Source: Halorubrum salinarum
GTDB taxonomy: Archaea; Halobacteriota; Halobacteria; Halobacteriales; Haloferacaceae
Length of the DNA stretch: 64,000 nucleotides
Assembly: GCF_013267195.1 (NCBI RefSeq)
Contig: NZ_CP053941.1
Coordinates: 1,116,001-1,180,000 of the forward strand
Direction: 5' to 3'
Within the stretch, counting starts at the first letter, position 1; each line of letters opens with the position of its first letter. The position numbers were made by a program, and so were the translations under genes. The notes under the pieces are model-generated. The model was given only the letters and a program-made list of their open reading frames with translations. It did not search any database and was not told the DNA's origin. Shown here piece after piece: positions 15,779-25,141 of this stretch.

Positions 15779-17193
15779 CACGGGTGATCCACACCGGCGA
15801 CACCCACGTCGGGTACTCGCAGTACCACTCGCCGGTCCGACGCCAGGACTTCCTCGACGCGTTCGAGGCCGTGGTCGACGACGCGGTCGACGACGGCGTC
15901 GACGCCGTCGTCCACGCGGGCGACCTCTTCCACGACCGCCGGCCCGAACTCGGCGACCTGATGGGGACCATCTCCGTCCTCCGCCGGCTCGACGACGCGG
16001 GGATCCCGTTCCTCGCGGTCGTCGGCAACCACGAGTCGACGCGGGGCGGCCAGTGGCTCGACCTCTTCGAGCGCCTCGGCCTCGCGACCCGGCTCGGCGA
16101 CGAGCCGGTCGTCGTGGGCGACACCGCCTTCTACGGTCTCGATCACGTCCCCGTCTCGCGGCGCGACGACCTCGACTACGCGTTCGCCGGCCACGACGCC
16201 GAGTACGCGGCGCTGGTCGCGCACGGCCTCTTCGAGCCGTTCGGCTACGCCGACTGGGACACGGAGACCGTGCTGACCGAGAGCGACGTCGACTTCGACG
16301 CGATGCTCCTCGGCGACAACCACACGCCCGACACCGCGCGGGTCGCCGACACGTGGGTGACGTACCCGGGCTCGACCGAGCGCGCGAGCGCCAGCGAGCG
16401 CGAGGGGCGCGGCTACAACGTCGTCGTCTTCGACGCCGACGCGGCCGGCGGCGACGACCGGGTCGAGATCCGGCGCCGCGCGCTCGACACCCGCCCGTTC
16501 GTCTTCGTCTCCGTCGAACTGCGCGAGGGCGAGGGCGAGTCGCGGGTCCGCGAGCGCGTGCGGGAGCACGACCTCGCCGAGGCGGTCGTCCACGTCGAGG
16601 TCACCGGGGAGGGCGACCCGGTGACGCCCGCGGCCGTCGAGGAGTTCGCGACCGACGAGGGCGCGCTCATCGCCCGCGTCACGGACCGCCGCGAGGTCGA
16701 CGCCGACGGCGAGGTGGACGTGAGCTTCGCCGACCCGGAGGACGCCGTCCGCGACCGCCTCGACGAGATGTCGCTGTCGACCGCCGCGCGCGACGTGGAA
16801 AGCGCGGTCCGCGAGGACACCGTCCCGGACGCGAACGTCCGCGAGACGGTGAAGCGGCGGGTCGAGAAGCGGCTCGACGGCGACGGGGACCTCGGCGCGT
16901 TCGAGGCCGTAGAGCCCGACGCCGAGACCGCCGATGACGACGACGGCGGCGAACCGGCTGCCGAATCGGACGACGCCGAGGATGGCGCACCGGACAACGA
17001 CGAATCGGACGACGCCGAGGATGGCGCACCGGACAACGACGAATCGGACGACGCCGAGGATGGCGCACCGGACAACGACGAACCGGACGGCGACGAACCC
17101 GAGCCCGATGAGTCCGACGCCGACCCCGCCGAGGCGACGGACGCCGACGCGGCGTCGCCGGACGGCCAGGTCTCCATGGAGGACTACCTGTGA
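15775..17193 (+). CDS. mre11: DNA double-strand break repair nuclease Mre11
   Basis: A 472-residue manganese-dependent calcineurin-like phosphoesterase that trims DNA ends with Rad50. Metal-ligand motifs are GDTHVGYS (8-15), HAGDLFHDR (48-56), VVGNHES (82-88), AHG (149-151) and GDNHTPD (180-186). The C-terminus is a long acidic tail containing three perfect 13-residue repeats (see 16963-17079). The stop overlaps the rad50 GTG start. Confidence 0.93.
   Translation: MTRVIHTGDTHVGYSQYHSPVRRQDFLDAFEAVVDDAVDDGVDAVVHAGDLFHDRRPELGDLMGTISVLRRLDDAGIPFLAVVGNHESTRGGQWLDLFERLGLATRLGDEPVVVGDTAFYGLDHVPVSRRDDLDYAFAGHDAEYAALVAHGLFEPFGYADWDTETVLTESDVDFDAMLLGDNHTPDTARVADTWVTYPGSTERASASEREGRGYNVVVFDADAAGGDDRVEIRRRALDTRPFVFVSVELREGEGESRVRERVREHDLAEAVVHVEVTGEGDPVTPAAVEEFATDEGALIARVTDRREVDADGEVDVSFADPEDAVRDRLDEMSLSTAARDVESAVREDTVPDANVRETVKRRVEKRLDGDGDLGAFEAVEPDAETADDDDGGEPAAESDDAEDGAPDNDESDDAEDGAPDNDESDDAEDGAPDNDEPDGDEPEPDESDADPAEATDADAASPDGQVSMEDYL
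16963..17079 (+). repeat. Perfect 39-bp tandem triplication inside mre11
   Basis: Three identical 39-base units at 16963-17001, 17002-17040 and 17041-17079 encode [13 protein letters not shown] three times in the acidic tail of Mre11; a partial fourth unit (GAACCGGAC) follows. The perfect identity indicates recent expansion by slippage or unequal exchange, and copy number probably varies between strains. Confidence 0.95.
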
Positions 17194-19883
17194 AGTTCGA
17201 CCGCGTCCGCCTCGCGAACTTCAAGCCCTACGGCGACGCCGACCTGCGGCTGACCGAGGGGGTCACCGTCATCCACGGGCTCAACGGCAGCGGGAAGTCG
17301 TCGCTCCTGGAGGCCTGCTTCTTCGCGCTGTACGGCTCCAAGGCGCTCGACGGGACCCTCGATGACGTGATCACGAACGGCGAGGAGGAGACGGAGGTGG
17401 AGCTGTGGTTCACCCACGACGGCGTCTCCTACCGGGTCGAGCGGCGGCTCAAGTCCTACGACGGCCGGATCGACCACCAGTGTACGCTCGAGTCGACCGA
17501 CGGGAGCGACGTGACCCGCGACGGCGCCCGCGCAGTCCGCGAGTTCGTCACGGAGCTGCTGCGGATGGACGCCGAGGCCTTCGTCAACTGCGCGTACGTC
17601 CGGCAGGGCGAGGTGAACAAGCTGATCAACGCCACCCCGTGGGAGCGGCAGGACACGATCGACGACCTGCTCCAGCTCGGGAAGTTAGAGGAGTACCGCG
17701 AGCGCGCCGGCGACGCCAGGCTCGGCGTCGAGGACGTGCTGGAGAACCGGCGCGGGCGGCTCGACCAGCTCGACGAGCAGATCGCCGCGAAGGAGGACCG
17801 CGACCTCCACGCGCGGCTCAACGAGCTGGAGGGCGAACTGGGCGAGGTCACCGACGACATTAACCGGTACGAGACGCAGCGGGACCAGGCGAAGGAGACG
17901 CGCGACGCGGCCGCCGAGACGCTGTCGACGCACGCGGAGAAGCGAGAGAAGCTGGAGGCGGTCGAGTCGGAGATCGACGAGATCGAGGCCGCGATCCGCG
18001 AGGCCGAGCGCGAGCGCGACGACCACCGCGACGCGATCCGCGAGACGCGCGAGCGGATCGACGAGATCGAGTCGGAGATCGACGGGCGGCTCGACGACGC
18101 CGGCCTCGACGCGGCCACCGAGGAGGCGATCGCCGACCGCCGCGCGGCGCTCGACGAGCGGGAGGCGACGGTCCGCGAGGATCTCGACGACGAGCGGGTG
18201 AACGCCGAGGGGCTCCGCAATCAGGCGACGAACCTCGCCGGGAAGGCCGACGACCGGACCGAGCGCGCCGCAGAGATCGAGGCCGAGGCCGACGACCTCG
18301 CCGACGAGGCCGAGGCGACGGCGGCGGAGGCCGACGAGGCCGAGTCGTCGGTCGCGGACCTCCGCGAGGAAGCCGAGGAGCTGCGCGAGCGGTTCGCGGC
18401 CGCGGACGCCGACGTCGACTGTGACGGCGTCGCCGAGGAGCGGGACGCGCTGCGCGACGAGCGCGGCGAGGTCCGCGAGCGGATCGCCGAGCTGTCGGCG
18501 GAGCTGAAGAACGCCCGCGAGCGCGTCGCGGAGGCCGAGGAGCTGCTCGCGGCGGGGAAGTGTCCGGAGTGCGGCCAGCCGGTCGAGGACTCGCCGCACG
18601 CCAGCGGGATCGACGAGGACCGCGAGCGCGTCGCGGAGCTGGAGGCCGAGCTCGCGGACGCCCGCGACCGCGAGGGTGACTTAGACGACCGGATCGCGGA
18701 GCTCGACGGGCTCGCGAGCGCGGCCGACCGGCTCGACGAGATCGACGAGCGGGTCGAGACGCTCGAAGCGCGCGTCGAGGAGAAGCGCGAGGCGGCGGAC
18801 CGGAAGCGGGAGACGGCCGAGGAGAAGCGCGAGCGCGCCGCCGAACTCAGAGACGCGGCCGAGGAGACGCGCGAGGTCGCGGCCCAGAAGCGCGAGGAGG
18901 CGGAGGCGGCCGCGGCGCGCGTCGAGGAGCTCGAGTCCGAGATCACGGAGATCGACGACGCCCGCGAGGCGGTGACGGCGGTCGAGGAGCGCCTGTCCGC
19001 CGTCGCGGACGCGGAGGACGAGATCGAGCGCCGGCGCGAGAAGCGGGAGAACCTCGAAGAGGTGAACGACGAGCGGCGCGACCGGCTCACCGACAAGCGC
19101 GAGCGGCGCGACGAGCTCGCGGACGCCGTCGACGAGGCCGCGGTCGAGACGGCGAGGGAACGGAAACAGGAGGCCGAGCGGTACCTCGAACGGGTCGCCG
19201 AGGAGCTCGACCGCCTCGGCGAGCGCCGCGAGGAACTCCAGAACGCGATCGGCGGGGTGAAAGGCGAGCTCCGCGAGCTCGAGGAGCTCCGCGAGGAGCG
19301 CGAGGCGCTCGGCGAGCGGGTGGCCGCGCTGGAGGGCCTCCACGAGGAGACGAGCGAGCTGGAGTCGATGTACGGCGACCTGCGCGCGGAGCTCCGCCAG
19401 CGCAACGTGGCCGAGCTGGAGCGCACCCTCAACGAGACGTTCGAGCTCGTCTACGGCAACGACGCCTACTCGCACATCGAGCTCGACGGCGAGTACGTCC
19501 TCACCGTCTACCAGAAGGACGGCGAGCCGCTCGACCCCGAGCAGCTCTCCGGCGGCGAGCGCGCCCTGTTCAACCTCTCGCTGCGCTGCGCCATCTACCG
19601 GCTGCTCTCGGAGGGGATCGAGGGGGCGGCGCCGACCCCGCCGCTCATCCTCGACGAGCCGACGGTGTTCCTCGACTCCGGCCACGTCTCCCGGCTCGTC
19701 CGGCTCGTCGAGGAGATGCGCGGCTTCGGCGTGCGCCAGATCGTCATCGTGAGCCACGACGACGAGCTGGTGGGCGCGGCCGACGAGCTGGTCACCGTCG
19801 AGAAGGACCCGCGCTCGAACCGCTCGACCGTCCGGCGGGAGGACGCGGCGGACATCGAGGCGGCGTCGCTCGCCGACGACTGA
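17190..19883 (+). CDS. rad50: DNA double-strand break repair ATPase Rad50
   Basis: An 897-residue SMC-like ATPase, partner of Mre11. Walker A GLNGSGKS is at residues 30-37. Two long Glu/Arg-rich coiled coils flank the zinc hook CPEC at 458-461. The ABC signature LSGGE is at 786-790 and Walker B LILDEP at 819-824. GTG 17190 overlaps the mre11 TGA (GTGA) and follows a GGAG at about 17179-17182, so translation is coupled. Confidence 0.95.
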   Translation: MKFDRVRLANFKPYGDADLRLTEGVTVIHGLNGSGKSSLLEACFFALYGSKALDGTLDDVITNGEEETEVELWFTHDGVSYRVERRLKSYDGRIDHQCTLESTDGSDVTRDGARAVREFVTELLRMDAEAFVNCAYVRQGEVNKLINATPWERQDTIDDLLQLGKLEEYRERAGDARLGVEDVLENRRGRLDQLDEQIAAKEDRDLHARLNELEGELGEVTDDINRYETQRDQAKETRDAAAETLSTHAEKREKLEAVESEIDEIEAAIREAERERDDHRDAIRETRERIDEIESEIDGRLDDAGLDAATEEAIADRRAALDEREATVREDLDDERVNAEGLRNQATNLAGKADDRTERAAEIEAEADDLADEAEATAAEADEAESSVADLREEAEELRERFAAADADVDCDGVAEERDALRDERGEVRERIAELSAELKNARERVAEAEELLAAGKCPECGQPVEDSPHASGIDEDRERVAELEAELADARDREGDLDDRIAELDGLASAADRLDEIDERVETLEARVEEKREAADRKRETAEEKRERAAELRDAAEETREVAAQKREEAEAAAARVEELESEITEIDDAREAVTAVEERLSAVADAEDEIERRREKRENLEEVNDERRDRLTDKRERRDELADAVDEAAVETARERKQEAERYLERVAEELDRLGERREELQNAIGGVKGELRELEELREEREALGERVAALEGLHEETSELESMYGDLRAELRQRNVAELERTLNETFELVYGNDAYSHIELDGEYVLTVYQKDGEPLDPEQLSGGERALFNLSLRCAIYRLLSEGIEGAAPTPPLILDEPTVFLDSGHVSRLVRLVEEMRGFGVRQIVIVSHDDELVGAADELVTVEKDPRSNRSTVRREDAADIEAASLADD

Positions 19884-19919
19884 GCCGAGGCCCGCGGTCC
19901 GGGCGGGTCGGCGCGCGCG

Positions 19920-20360
19920 TCACTCGTCGTCCGCCGACTCGCCGCGCAGCAGCGCCAGCGCCTCGACCGCGACCGGGGTGGCCTCGTAGCCGCGGCGCCC
20001 GGCGACCTCGGCCTTGTCGACCAGGCCGGCCGCGCGGAACTCGGAGAGCGCGCCGTGGAGGTCGGACTCGCACATGTCGGCCGCGTCGAGGAGGTCGATA
20101 GCGGCGATCGGCCCCTCGTCGACGACCACCGCGAGCAGGCCGAGCGACCGGTCGTCGCGGACAGCGCCGAGCGTCCGACGGACCGGTTCCGGCACGCCGG
20201 AGGCGGCGGTCGCGAGCGGCGACTCGCCGTCGACGACCCGGAGGTCGTCGTTGTCGACGTACCGCTCCGCGCCGGTCGCCGGGTCCCGCACGCGGCTCGA
20301 CTCGGCGGAGCGCTTCACGAGGAGGTACGTCTCGCCGTCGCCGTCGCGGACCGTCTGCAT
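19920..20360 (-). CDS. Winged-helix protein, DUF7346-like
   Basis: A 146-residue protein. The N-terminal 50 residues form a small beta-rich piece (TYLLVKRS, RYVDNDDLRVV); residues about 65-140 form a winged helix (LLDAADMCESDLHGALSEF as recognition region, wing GRRGYEATP). I recall the family as DUF7346. It is probably DNA-binding, target unknown. The start at 20360 gives the expected MQTVRDGDG N-terminus. Confidence 0.7.
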   Translation of the reverse strand: MQTVRDGDGETYLLVKRSAESSRVRDPATGAERYVDNDDLRVVDGESPLATAASGVPEPVRRTLGAVRDDRSLGLLAVVVDEGPIAAIDLLDAADMCESDLHGALSEFRAAGLVDKAEVAGRRGYEATPVAVEALALLRGESADDE

Positions 20361-20386
20361 GGTCGAAGGAGGGCGCTCGCCGGGTA

Positions 20387-20812
20387 TTACGCTTCCGGGG
20401 GCGCCGCGTCGGGGTCGGGGTCGCGGCCGTCCGCCTCGGACCCCGGATCGCCGTCGCCCTCCCCGTCGGCCTCGTCTCGCGACCGCTTCCACGACCGGTA
20501 CGTCTGGTAGGTGCGGACGCCGGCCAGGAGCCCGACGACGAACAGGGCCGGACCGACCCGCGACCAGCCCTCGAAGAACCACACCATCGGGCCGAGCGCG
20601 ACGAGGAGGACGGCGGCGTTGGCGTAGATGACGGCGACGACGAACGCGCGGAGGGTGCCCTGGTCCACGTCGCTCGCGCCCTCGAAGTCGCCGCCGTCGT
20701 CGAACGACTTCACCGAGGGCGCCCGCGGAATGTCGGGCGTCATCTCCCGCTCGGCGTCGGAGCTCTCGCCGACCGAGATCTCGCCCTCGTCGTCCTCGTC
20801 GAGGCTGAACAC
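20387..20812 (-). CDS. Two-helix membrane protein, DUF7322-like
   Basis: A 141-residue protein from GTG 20812. An acidic N-terminal half (DEDDEGEISVGES and a PSVKSFDD segment) precedes two transmembrane helices (about 63-80 and 90-108) joined by a short loop, then a charged tail. I recall a haloarchaeal family of this shape as DUF7322, with modest certainty. It lies 26 bases upstream of the winged-helix gene on the same strand, so the two may form an operon. Confidence 0.6.
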   Translation of the reverse strand: MFSLDEDDEGEISVGESSDAEREMTPDIPRAPSVKSFDDGGDFEGASDVDQGTLRAFVVAVIYANAAVLLVALGPMVWFFEGWSRVGPALFVVGLLAGVRTYQTYRSWKRSRDEADGEGDGDPGSEADGRDPDPDAAPPEA

Positions 20813-20924
20813 GCCCGGCCGTACGCCGCGCCGGGGCAAAGGGGTTCCGTCCGGACGCGGCGCCGCGGCTGCTGGCGAGCGAGTGCGGTGCGGCGGGGCG
20901 GCGGACGGCAGTAGAAGGGCCGCG

Positions 20925-21098
20925 TCAGACCGCGTCGGCGAGCCGGACGGTTCGGCTCGCCTCGACCCACGCGAGGGGGTTCGCGGCGTCGAAAAGCACC
21001 ACGTTCCCGTCGTCTTCGTACGCCTCCACCTCGGCGTCGACCGCGTCGGAGTCGGCCGGGCGAGCCACCTCGGATTCGGAGCGTGGGTCCGAAGACAT
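20925..21098 (-). CDS. Small acidic protein, DUF7331-like
   Basis: A 57-residue protein whose second half (YEDDGNVVLFDAANPLAWVE) is the conserved core of a small haloarchaeal family I recall as DUF7331. Start ATG 21098. Function unknown. It is divergent from polB, sharing a roughly 100-base promoter region. Confidence 0.75.
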   Translation of the reverse strand: MSSDPRSESEVARPADSDAVDAEVEAYEDDGNVVLFDAANPLAWVEASRTVRLADAV

Positions 21099-21200
21099 GG
21101 ACCGTGGTAAGTCATCACACATTATATGCCTTTCCGTGGCGGGATAGCTCGCCGCACCCGAAAGCCGAGTTTTTTAGCCGGGTGCCGCCGAAGGGCGGAT

Positions 21201-24023
21201 ATGACTCAGTCGGGGCTGTCGGACTTCTCGTCGATCGGGGACGCGGGCGACGGGGCCGACGGCGACACGGACACCGAACGGGAGGAGCTGGCCGCCCAGG
21301 AGGCGGCCGTCGTCGCCGGCGGCGGCCGCGGTCACGTCAGCGACGTGGTCGACGTCGACGAGGCGAAGTTCCCGGAGTCGACGGGGACCGTCGAGCTGAT
21401 GATCACCCAGATCGACTACGCCGTCGAGGGGTACGGGAGCGACGAGTACCCGGTCGTCCACGTGTTCGGTCGGCGGCCGGCCGAGGACGTCGACGGGGAG
21501 GCCGAAGGCGTCGACGGCGACCCGGACCACGACGTCGTCGAACACCTCCGCGTCCTGGGCGTCGAGCCGTACTTCTACGTGCCCACCGCCGACCTCGACC
21601 GCGACCCCGTCGAGGAGTACGACGTGGTGATCGGGACCCGCGAGGAGAGCCCGGACGGCGAGCCCTTCGAGAGCATCCGCGGCGAGCCGCTCACCCGGAT
21701 CGTCACCCGGACGCCCCGCGACGTGGGGAACATCCGGGACGACTTCGAGACGAGCTTCGAGGCCGACATCCTGTTCCCGAACCGCTTCCTGATCGACAAC
21801 GGGATCAACGGCGGAATCCGCGTCGAGGAGCGGCGCCTCGACGACGGGGAGGGGACGATCCAGGTCCACGAGGGCCACCTCGAACCCGCCGAGGTCGACG
21901 CCGACCTCCGCGTGAACACCTTCGACATCGAGGTCGACGACCGGCGCGGCTTCCCCGAGGACGGCGAGGAGCCGATCATCTGTCTCACCAGCCATGACTC
22001 CTACGACGACGAGTACGTCGTCTGGCTGTACGACGCGCCCGAGGCCGACATCCCGCCGCCAGAGGACCTCCCCGACTACGAGGGGATCGTCGGCGGCGAC
22101 GGGGAGCTGGACTTCCGGGTCCGCACCTTCGAGGAGGAGGCCGCGATGCTCGACGCGTTCGTCGAGTACATCGACGAGACGGACCCGGACCTCCTGACCG
22201 GCTGGAACTTCGAGGACTTCGACATGCCGTACGTGTTCGACCGCATGGAGGTGCTCGACGACGGGAGCCAGTACGACCTCGACGTCGACCGGCTCTCCCG
22301 GATCGGCGAGGTGTGGCGCTCCGGGTGGGGCGGTCCGGACGTGAAGGGACGGGTCGTCTTCGACCTGCTGTACGCCTACAAGCGCACGATGTTCACCGAG
22401 CTGGAGTCGTACCGGCTCGACGCGGTCGGCGAGCGCGAGCTCGGCGTCGGGAAGGAGCGCTACACGGGCGACATCGGCGACCTCTGGGAGCAGGACCCGG
22501 AGCGCCTGCTGGAGTACAGCATCCGCGACGTGGAGCTGTGCGTCGAGATCGACCGGAAGCAGGACGTGATCGCCTTCTGGGACGAGGTGCGGACCTTCGT
22601 CGGCTGCAAGATCGAGGACGCGCCGACGCCCGGCGACACGGTCGACATGTACGTCCTCCACAAGGCGTTCGGGAAGTTCGCGCTCCCGACGAAGGGCCAA
22701 CAGGAGTCGGAGGAGTTCGAGGGCGGGGCGGTCTTCGACCCGATCACCGGCGTCAAGGAGATGGTGACGGTCCAGGACCTGAAGAGCCTCTACCCGATGT
22801 GCATGGTGACGATCAACGCCGGCCCGGAGACGAAGGTCGACCCCGCGTCGTACGACGGCGAGACGTACGTCGCGCCCAACGGGACCCACTTCCGGAAGGA
22901 GCCGGACGGCATCATGCGCGAGATGGTCGACGAGCTGCTCTCCGAGCGCGAGGAGAAGAAGGCGCTCCGGAACGACCACGACCCCGGGACCGAGCCGTAC
23001 GAGCAGTACGACCGGCAGCAGGGAGCTGTCAAGGTTATTATGAACTCACTCTACGGCGTGACGGGGTGGGATCGGTTCCGTCTTTACGACAAAGAGGGCG
23101 CAGCAGCCGTCACAGCGACCGGTCGCGAAGTCATCGACTTTACCGAGGAGGCCGCAGAAGAGCTTAATTATCAGGTTGCTTATGGGGATACCGATTCGGT
23201 CATGTTGTCTCTTTCTGACATGTCGAAGGAGGAGGCGATAGAGACCTCCTTCGAGATAGAGGACCACATCAACGAGCGCTACGACGACTTCGCGCGCGAA
23301 GAGCTCAACGCCGACGAACACCGCTTCCAGATCGAGTTCGAGAAGCTCTACCGGCGGTTCTTCCAGGCGGGCAAGAAGAAGCGGTACGCGGGTCACATCG
23401 TCTGGAAGGAGGGGAAAGACGTCGACGACATCGACATCACCGGCTTCGAGTACAAGCGCTCGGACATCGCCGGCATCACGAAGGAGGTCCAGCAGAACGT
23501 CATCGAGACCATCGTCACGGGCGACGACATCGACGACGACATGGAGGAGGTCAAGGAGTACCTCGTCGACGTCATCGCGCGGGTGCTCGACGGCGACGTG
23601 GACCTCGACGAGGTCGGGATCCCCGGCGGCATCGGCAAGAAGCTCGACGCCTACGACACGCCGACCGCGCAGGTCCGCGGCGCGAAGTACGCCAACCTCA
23701 TGCTCGGGACGAACTTCGGCAGCGGGTCGAAGCCGAAGCGGCTCTACATCGAGAAGGTCCACCCGGACTTCTGGGCGCGGATGGAAGACGAGGAGGGGCT
23801 CGACCCCCAGCGGGACCACCTCTACGGGGAGTTCAAACGCGACCCGGACGTGATCTGCTTCGAGTACGCCGACCAGGTCCCCGACGAGTTCGAGGTCGAC
23901 TGGGAGAAGATGCTCGACAAGACCCTCAAAGGACCGATAGAGCGCGTGATAGAGGCGCTCGGCATGTCGTGGGAGGAGGTCAAGACGGGCCAAGAGCAGA
24001 CGGGGCTCGGCTCGTTCATGTGA
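21201..24023 (+). CDS. polB: Replicative family B DNA polymerase, intein-free
   Basis: A 940-residue DNA polymerase with 3'-5' exonuclease. Exo I FDIEV, Exo II NFEDFDMPYV and Exo III YSIRDVE are visible in the N-terminal half. Polymerase motif A DLKSLYP is at 526-532, motif B KVIMNSLYG at 611-619 and motif C YGDTDS at 661-666. A TTTTTTAG TATA box about 27 bases upstream sets a leaderless start at 21201. No intein is present, but codons 608-672 differ sharply in base usage from the rest (see 23022-23216). Confidence 0.95.
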   Translation: MTQSGLSDFSSIGDAGDGADGDTDTEREELAAQEAAVVAGGGRGHVSDVVDVDEAKFPESTGTVELMITQIDYAVEGYGSDEYPVVHVFGRRPAEDVDGEAEGVDGDPDHDVVEHLRVLGVEPYFYVPTADLDRDPVEEYDVVIGTREESPDGEPFESIRGEPLTRIVTRTPRDVGNIRDDFETSFEADILFPNRFLIDNGINGGIRVEERRLDDGEGTIQVHEGHLEPAEVDADLRVNTFDIEVDDRRGFPEDGEEPIICLTSHDSYDDEYVVWLYDAPEADIPPPEDLPDYEGIVGGDGELDFRVRTFEEEAAMLDAFVEYIDETDPDLLTGWNFEDFDMPYVFDRMEVLDDGSQYDLDVDRLSRIGEVWRSGWGGPDVKGRVVFDLLYAYKRTMFTELESYRLDAVGERELGVGKERYTGDIGDLWEQDPERLLEYSIRDVELCVEIDRKQDVIAFWDEVRTFVGCKIEDAPTPGDTVDMYVLHKAFGKFALPTKGQQESEEFEGGAVFDPITGVKEMVTVQDLKSLYPMCMVTINAGPETKVDPASYDGETYVAPNGTHFRKEPDGIMREMVDELLSEREEKKALRNDHDPGTEPYEQYDRQQGAVKVIMNSLYGVTGWDRFRLYDKEGAAAVTATGREVIDFTEEAAEELNYQVAYGDTDSVMLSLSDMSKEEAIETSFEIEDHINERYDDFAREELNADEHRFQIEFEKLYRRFFQAGKKKRYAGHIVWKEGKDVDDIDITGFEYKRSDIAGITKEVQQNVIETIVTGDDIDDDMEEVKEYLVDVIARVLDGDVDLDEVGIPGGIGKKLDAYDTPTAQVRGAKYANLMLGTNFGSGSKPKRLYIEKVHPDFWARMEDEEGLDPQRDHLYGEFKRDPDVICFEYADQVPDEFEVDWEKMLDKTLKGPIERVIEALGMSWEEVKTGQEQTGLGSFM
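23022..23216 (+). other. Codon-usage patch between the pol-b and pol-c intein sites of polB
   Basis: By my count 28 of the 65 codons here end in A or T, against none of the 65 codons just before. The patch begins 7 codons before the motif B Asn-Ser (pol-b intein site) and ends 6 codons after the motif C Asp-Ser (pol-c site). The protein sequence stays normal, so this is a nucleotide-level replacement, read here as the footprint of intein homing or loss. Confidence 0.8.
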
Positions 24024-24096
24024 CCGACGGCGAGGCGAAACGCCGGTCGTCGAAAGCACTTTTCGATCGGAAGAAAATTTCTTGGTCGATCTGCGA

Positions 24097-24101
24097 TTTT
24101 T
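24097..24101 (+). terminator. T-run after polB
   Basis: A run of five T, preceded at 24060-24063 by TTTT, lies 74 bases after the polB stop in a short AT-richer spacer. Oligo-T runs terminate transcription in archaea; with no data this is a plausible polB terminator. Confidence 0.4.
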
Positions 24102-24168
24102 GAGGCGGAGATGCGTAACCGTTAACCCCCGCAACACCCACTGTTCGCACACGAGGCACGAGAACACA

Positions 24169-25089
24169 ATGGCAACTCTCGAAATCAACGACCTTCGGGC
24201 ACGAGTGGCCGAAGAGGGCGGTGAACGGATCCTTCGCGGCGTCGACCTGACCGTCGAGTCCGGGGACATCCACGCGCTGATGGGTCCCAACGGCTCGGGC
24301 AAGTCGACGCTGGCGAAGGTGATCGCCGGCCATCCGGCCTACGAGGTGACCGACGGGTCAATCTCCCTCCACCTCGACGAGGAAGACGTCGCCGACGTGG
24401 ACGCCGACCTCGACGACGAGGATTACCACTGGGAGCTCCTGGAGCTGGAGCCGAACGAGCGCGCCGCGCTCGGCATCTTCCTCGGCTTCCAGTACCCCGC
24501 TGAGATCGAGGGCGTCACCATGACGAACTTCCTCCGCCAGGCCCTCAACGCGAAGGCCGACGAGCGCGAGGAGCTGTTCGAGGACGAGGACGAGGAGTCG
24601 GCCGAGGCCGACGAGGACGACGAGGGGTACGAGACCTCCCCGATGGAGGGGCCCGCGGACGACGGCGAGATCGGCGTCGCCGAGTTCCAGGAGATCCTCT
24701 CCGAGAAGATGGAGCTGCTCGACATGGACGAGAAGTTCATGCAGCGGTACCTCAACGCCGGCTTCTCCGGCGGCGAGAAGAAGCAGAACGAGGTCCTCCA
24801 GGCCGCGATGTTAGAGCCGTCGGTCGCCGTGCTCGACGAGATCGACTCCGGGCTCGACATCGACCGCCTGAAGGACGTCTCGAAGGGGATCAACGCGCTC
24901 CGCGACGAGCAGGGCACGGGCATCCTCCAGATCACCCACTACCAGCGCATCCTCGACTACGTCGAGCCCGACCACGTCCACGTCATGCTCGACGGCGAAG
25001 TCGTCAAGAGCGGCGGCGCGGAGCTCGCCGAGAAGCTGGAGGACGAGGGGTACGACTGGGTCCGCGAGGACGCCTTCGAGGCGGCGTAA
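24169..25089 (+). CDS. sufC: Fe-S cluster assembly ATPase SufC
   Basis: A 306-residue ABC-type ATPase of the SUF complex, which energises cluster assembly on SufB-SufD. Walker A GPNGSGKS is near 38-45, the signature FSGGEKKQNE near 199-208 and the Walker B region VAVLDEIDSGLD after it. It is longer than bacterial SufC because of two acidic insertions, one after the first beta sheet and one around 140-175. First gene of sufC-sufB-sufD. Confidence 0.94.
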   Translation: MATLEINDLRARVAEEGGERILRGVDLTVESGDIHALMGPNGSGKSTLAKVIAGHPAYEVTDGSISLHLDEEDVADVDADLDDEDYHWELLELEPNERAALGIFLGFQYPAEIEGVTMTNFLRQALNAKADEREELFEDEDEESAEADEDDEGYETSPMEGPADDGEIGVAEFQEILSEKMELLDMDEKFMQRYLNAGFSGGEKKQNEVLQAAMLEPSVAVLDEIDSGLDIDRLKDVSKGINALRDEQGTGILQITHYQRILDYVEPDHVHVMLDGEVVKSGGAELAEKLEDEGYDWVREDAFEAA

Positions 25090-25141
25090 CCGAATGCGGG
25101 CACGCGACACACGTAAACACGGGAATCCGTAACAATACACT

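Noticed and set aside
21201-24023. Intein within polB
   Set aside because: Motifs B and C are uninterrupted and the protein is of normal intein-free length.
23046-24302. Long minus-strand frame opposite polB
   Set aside because: Lies on a gene with intact polymerase motifs; composition is typical of a shadow frame.
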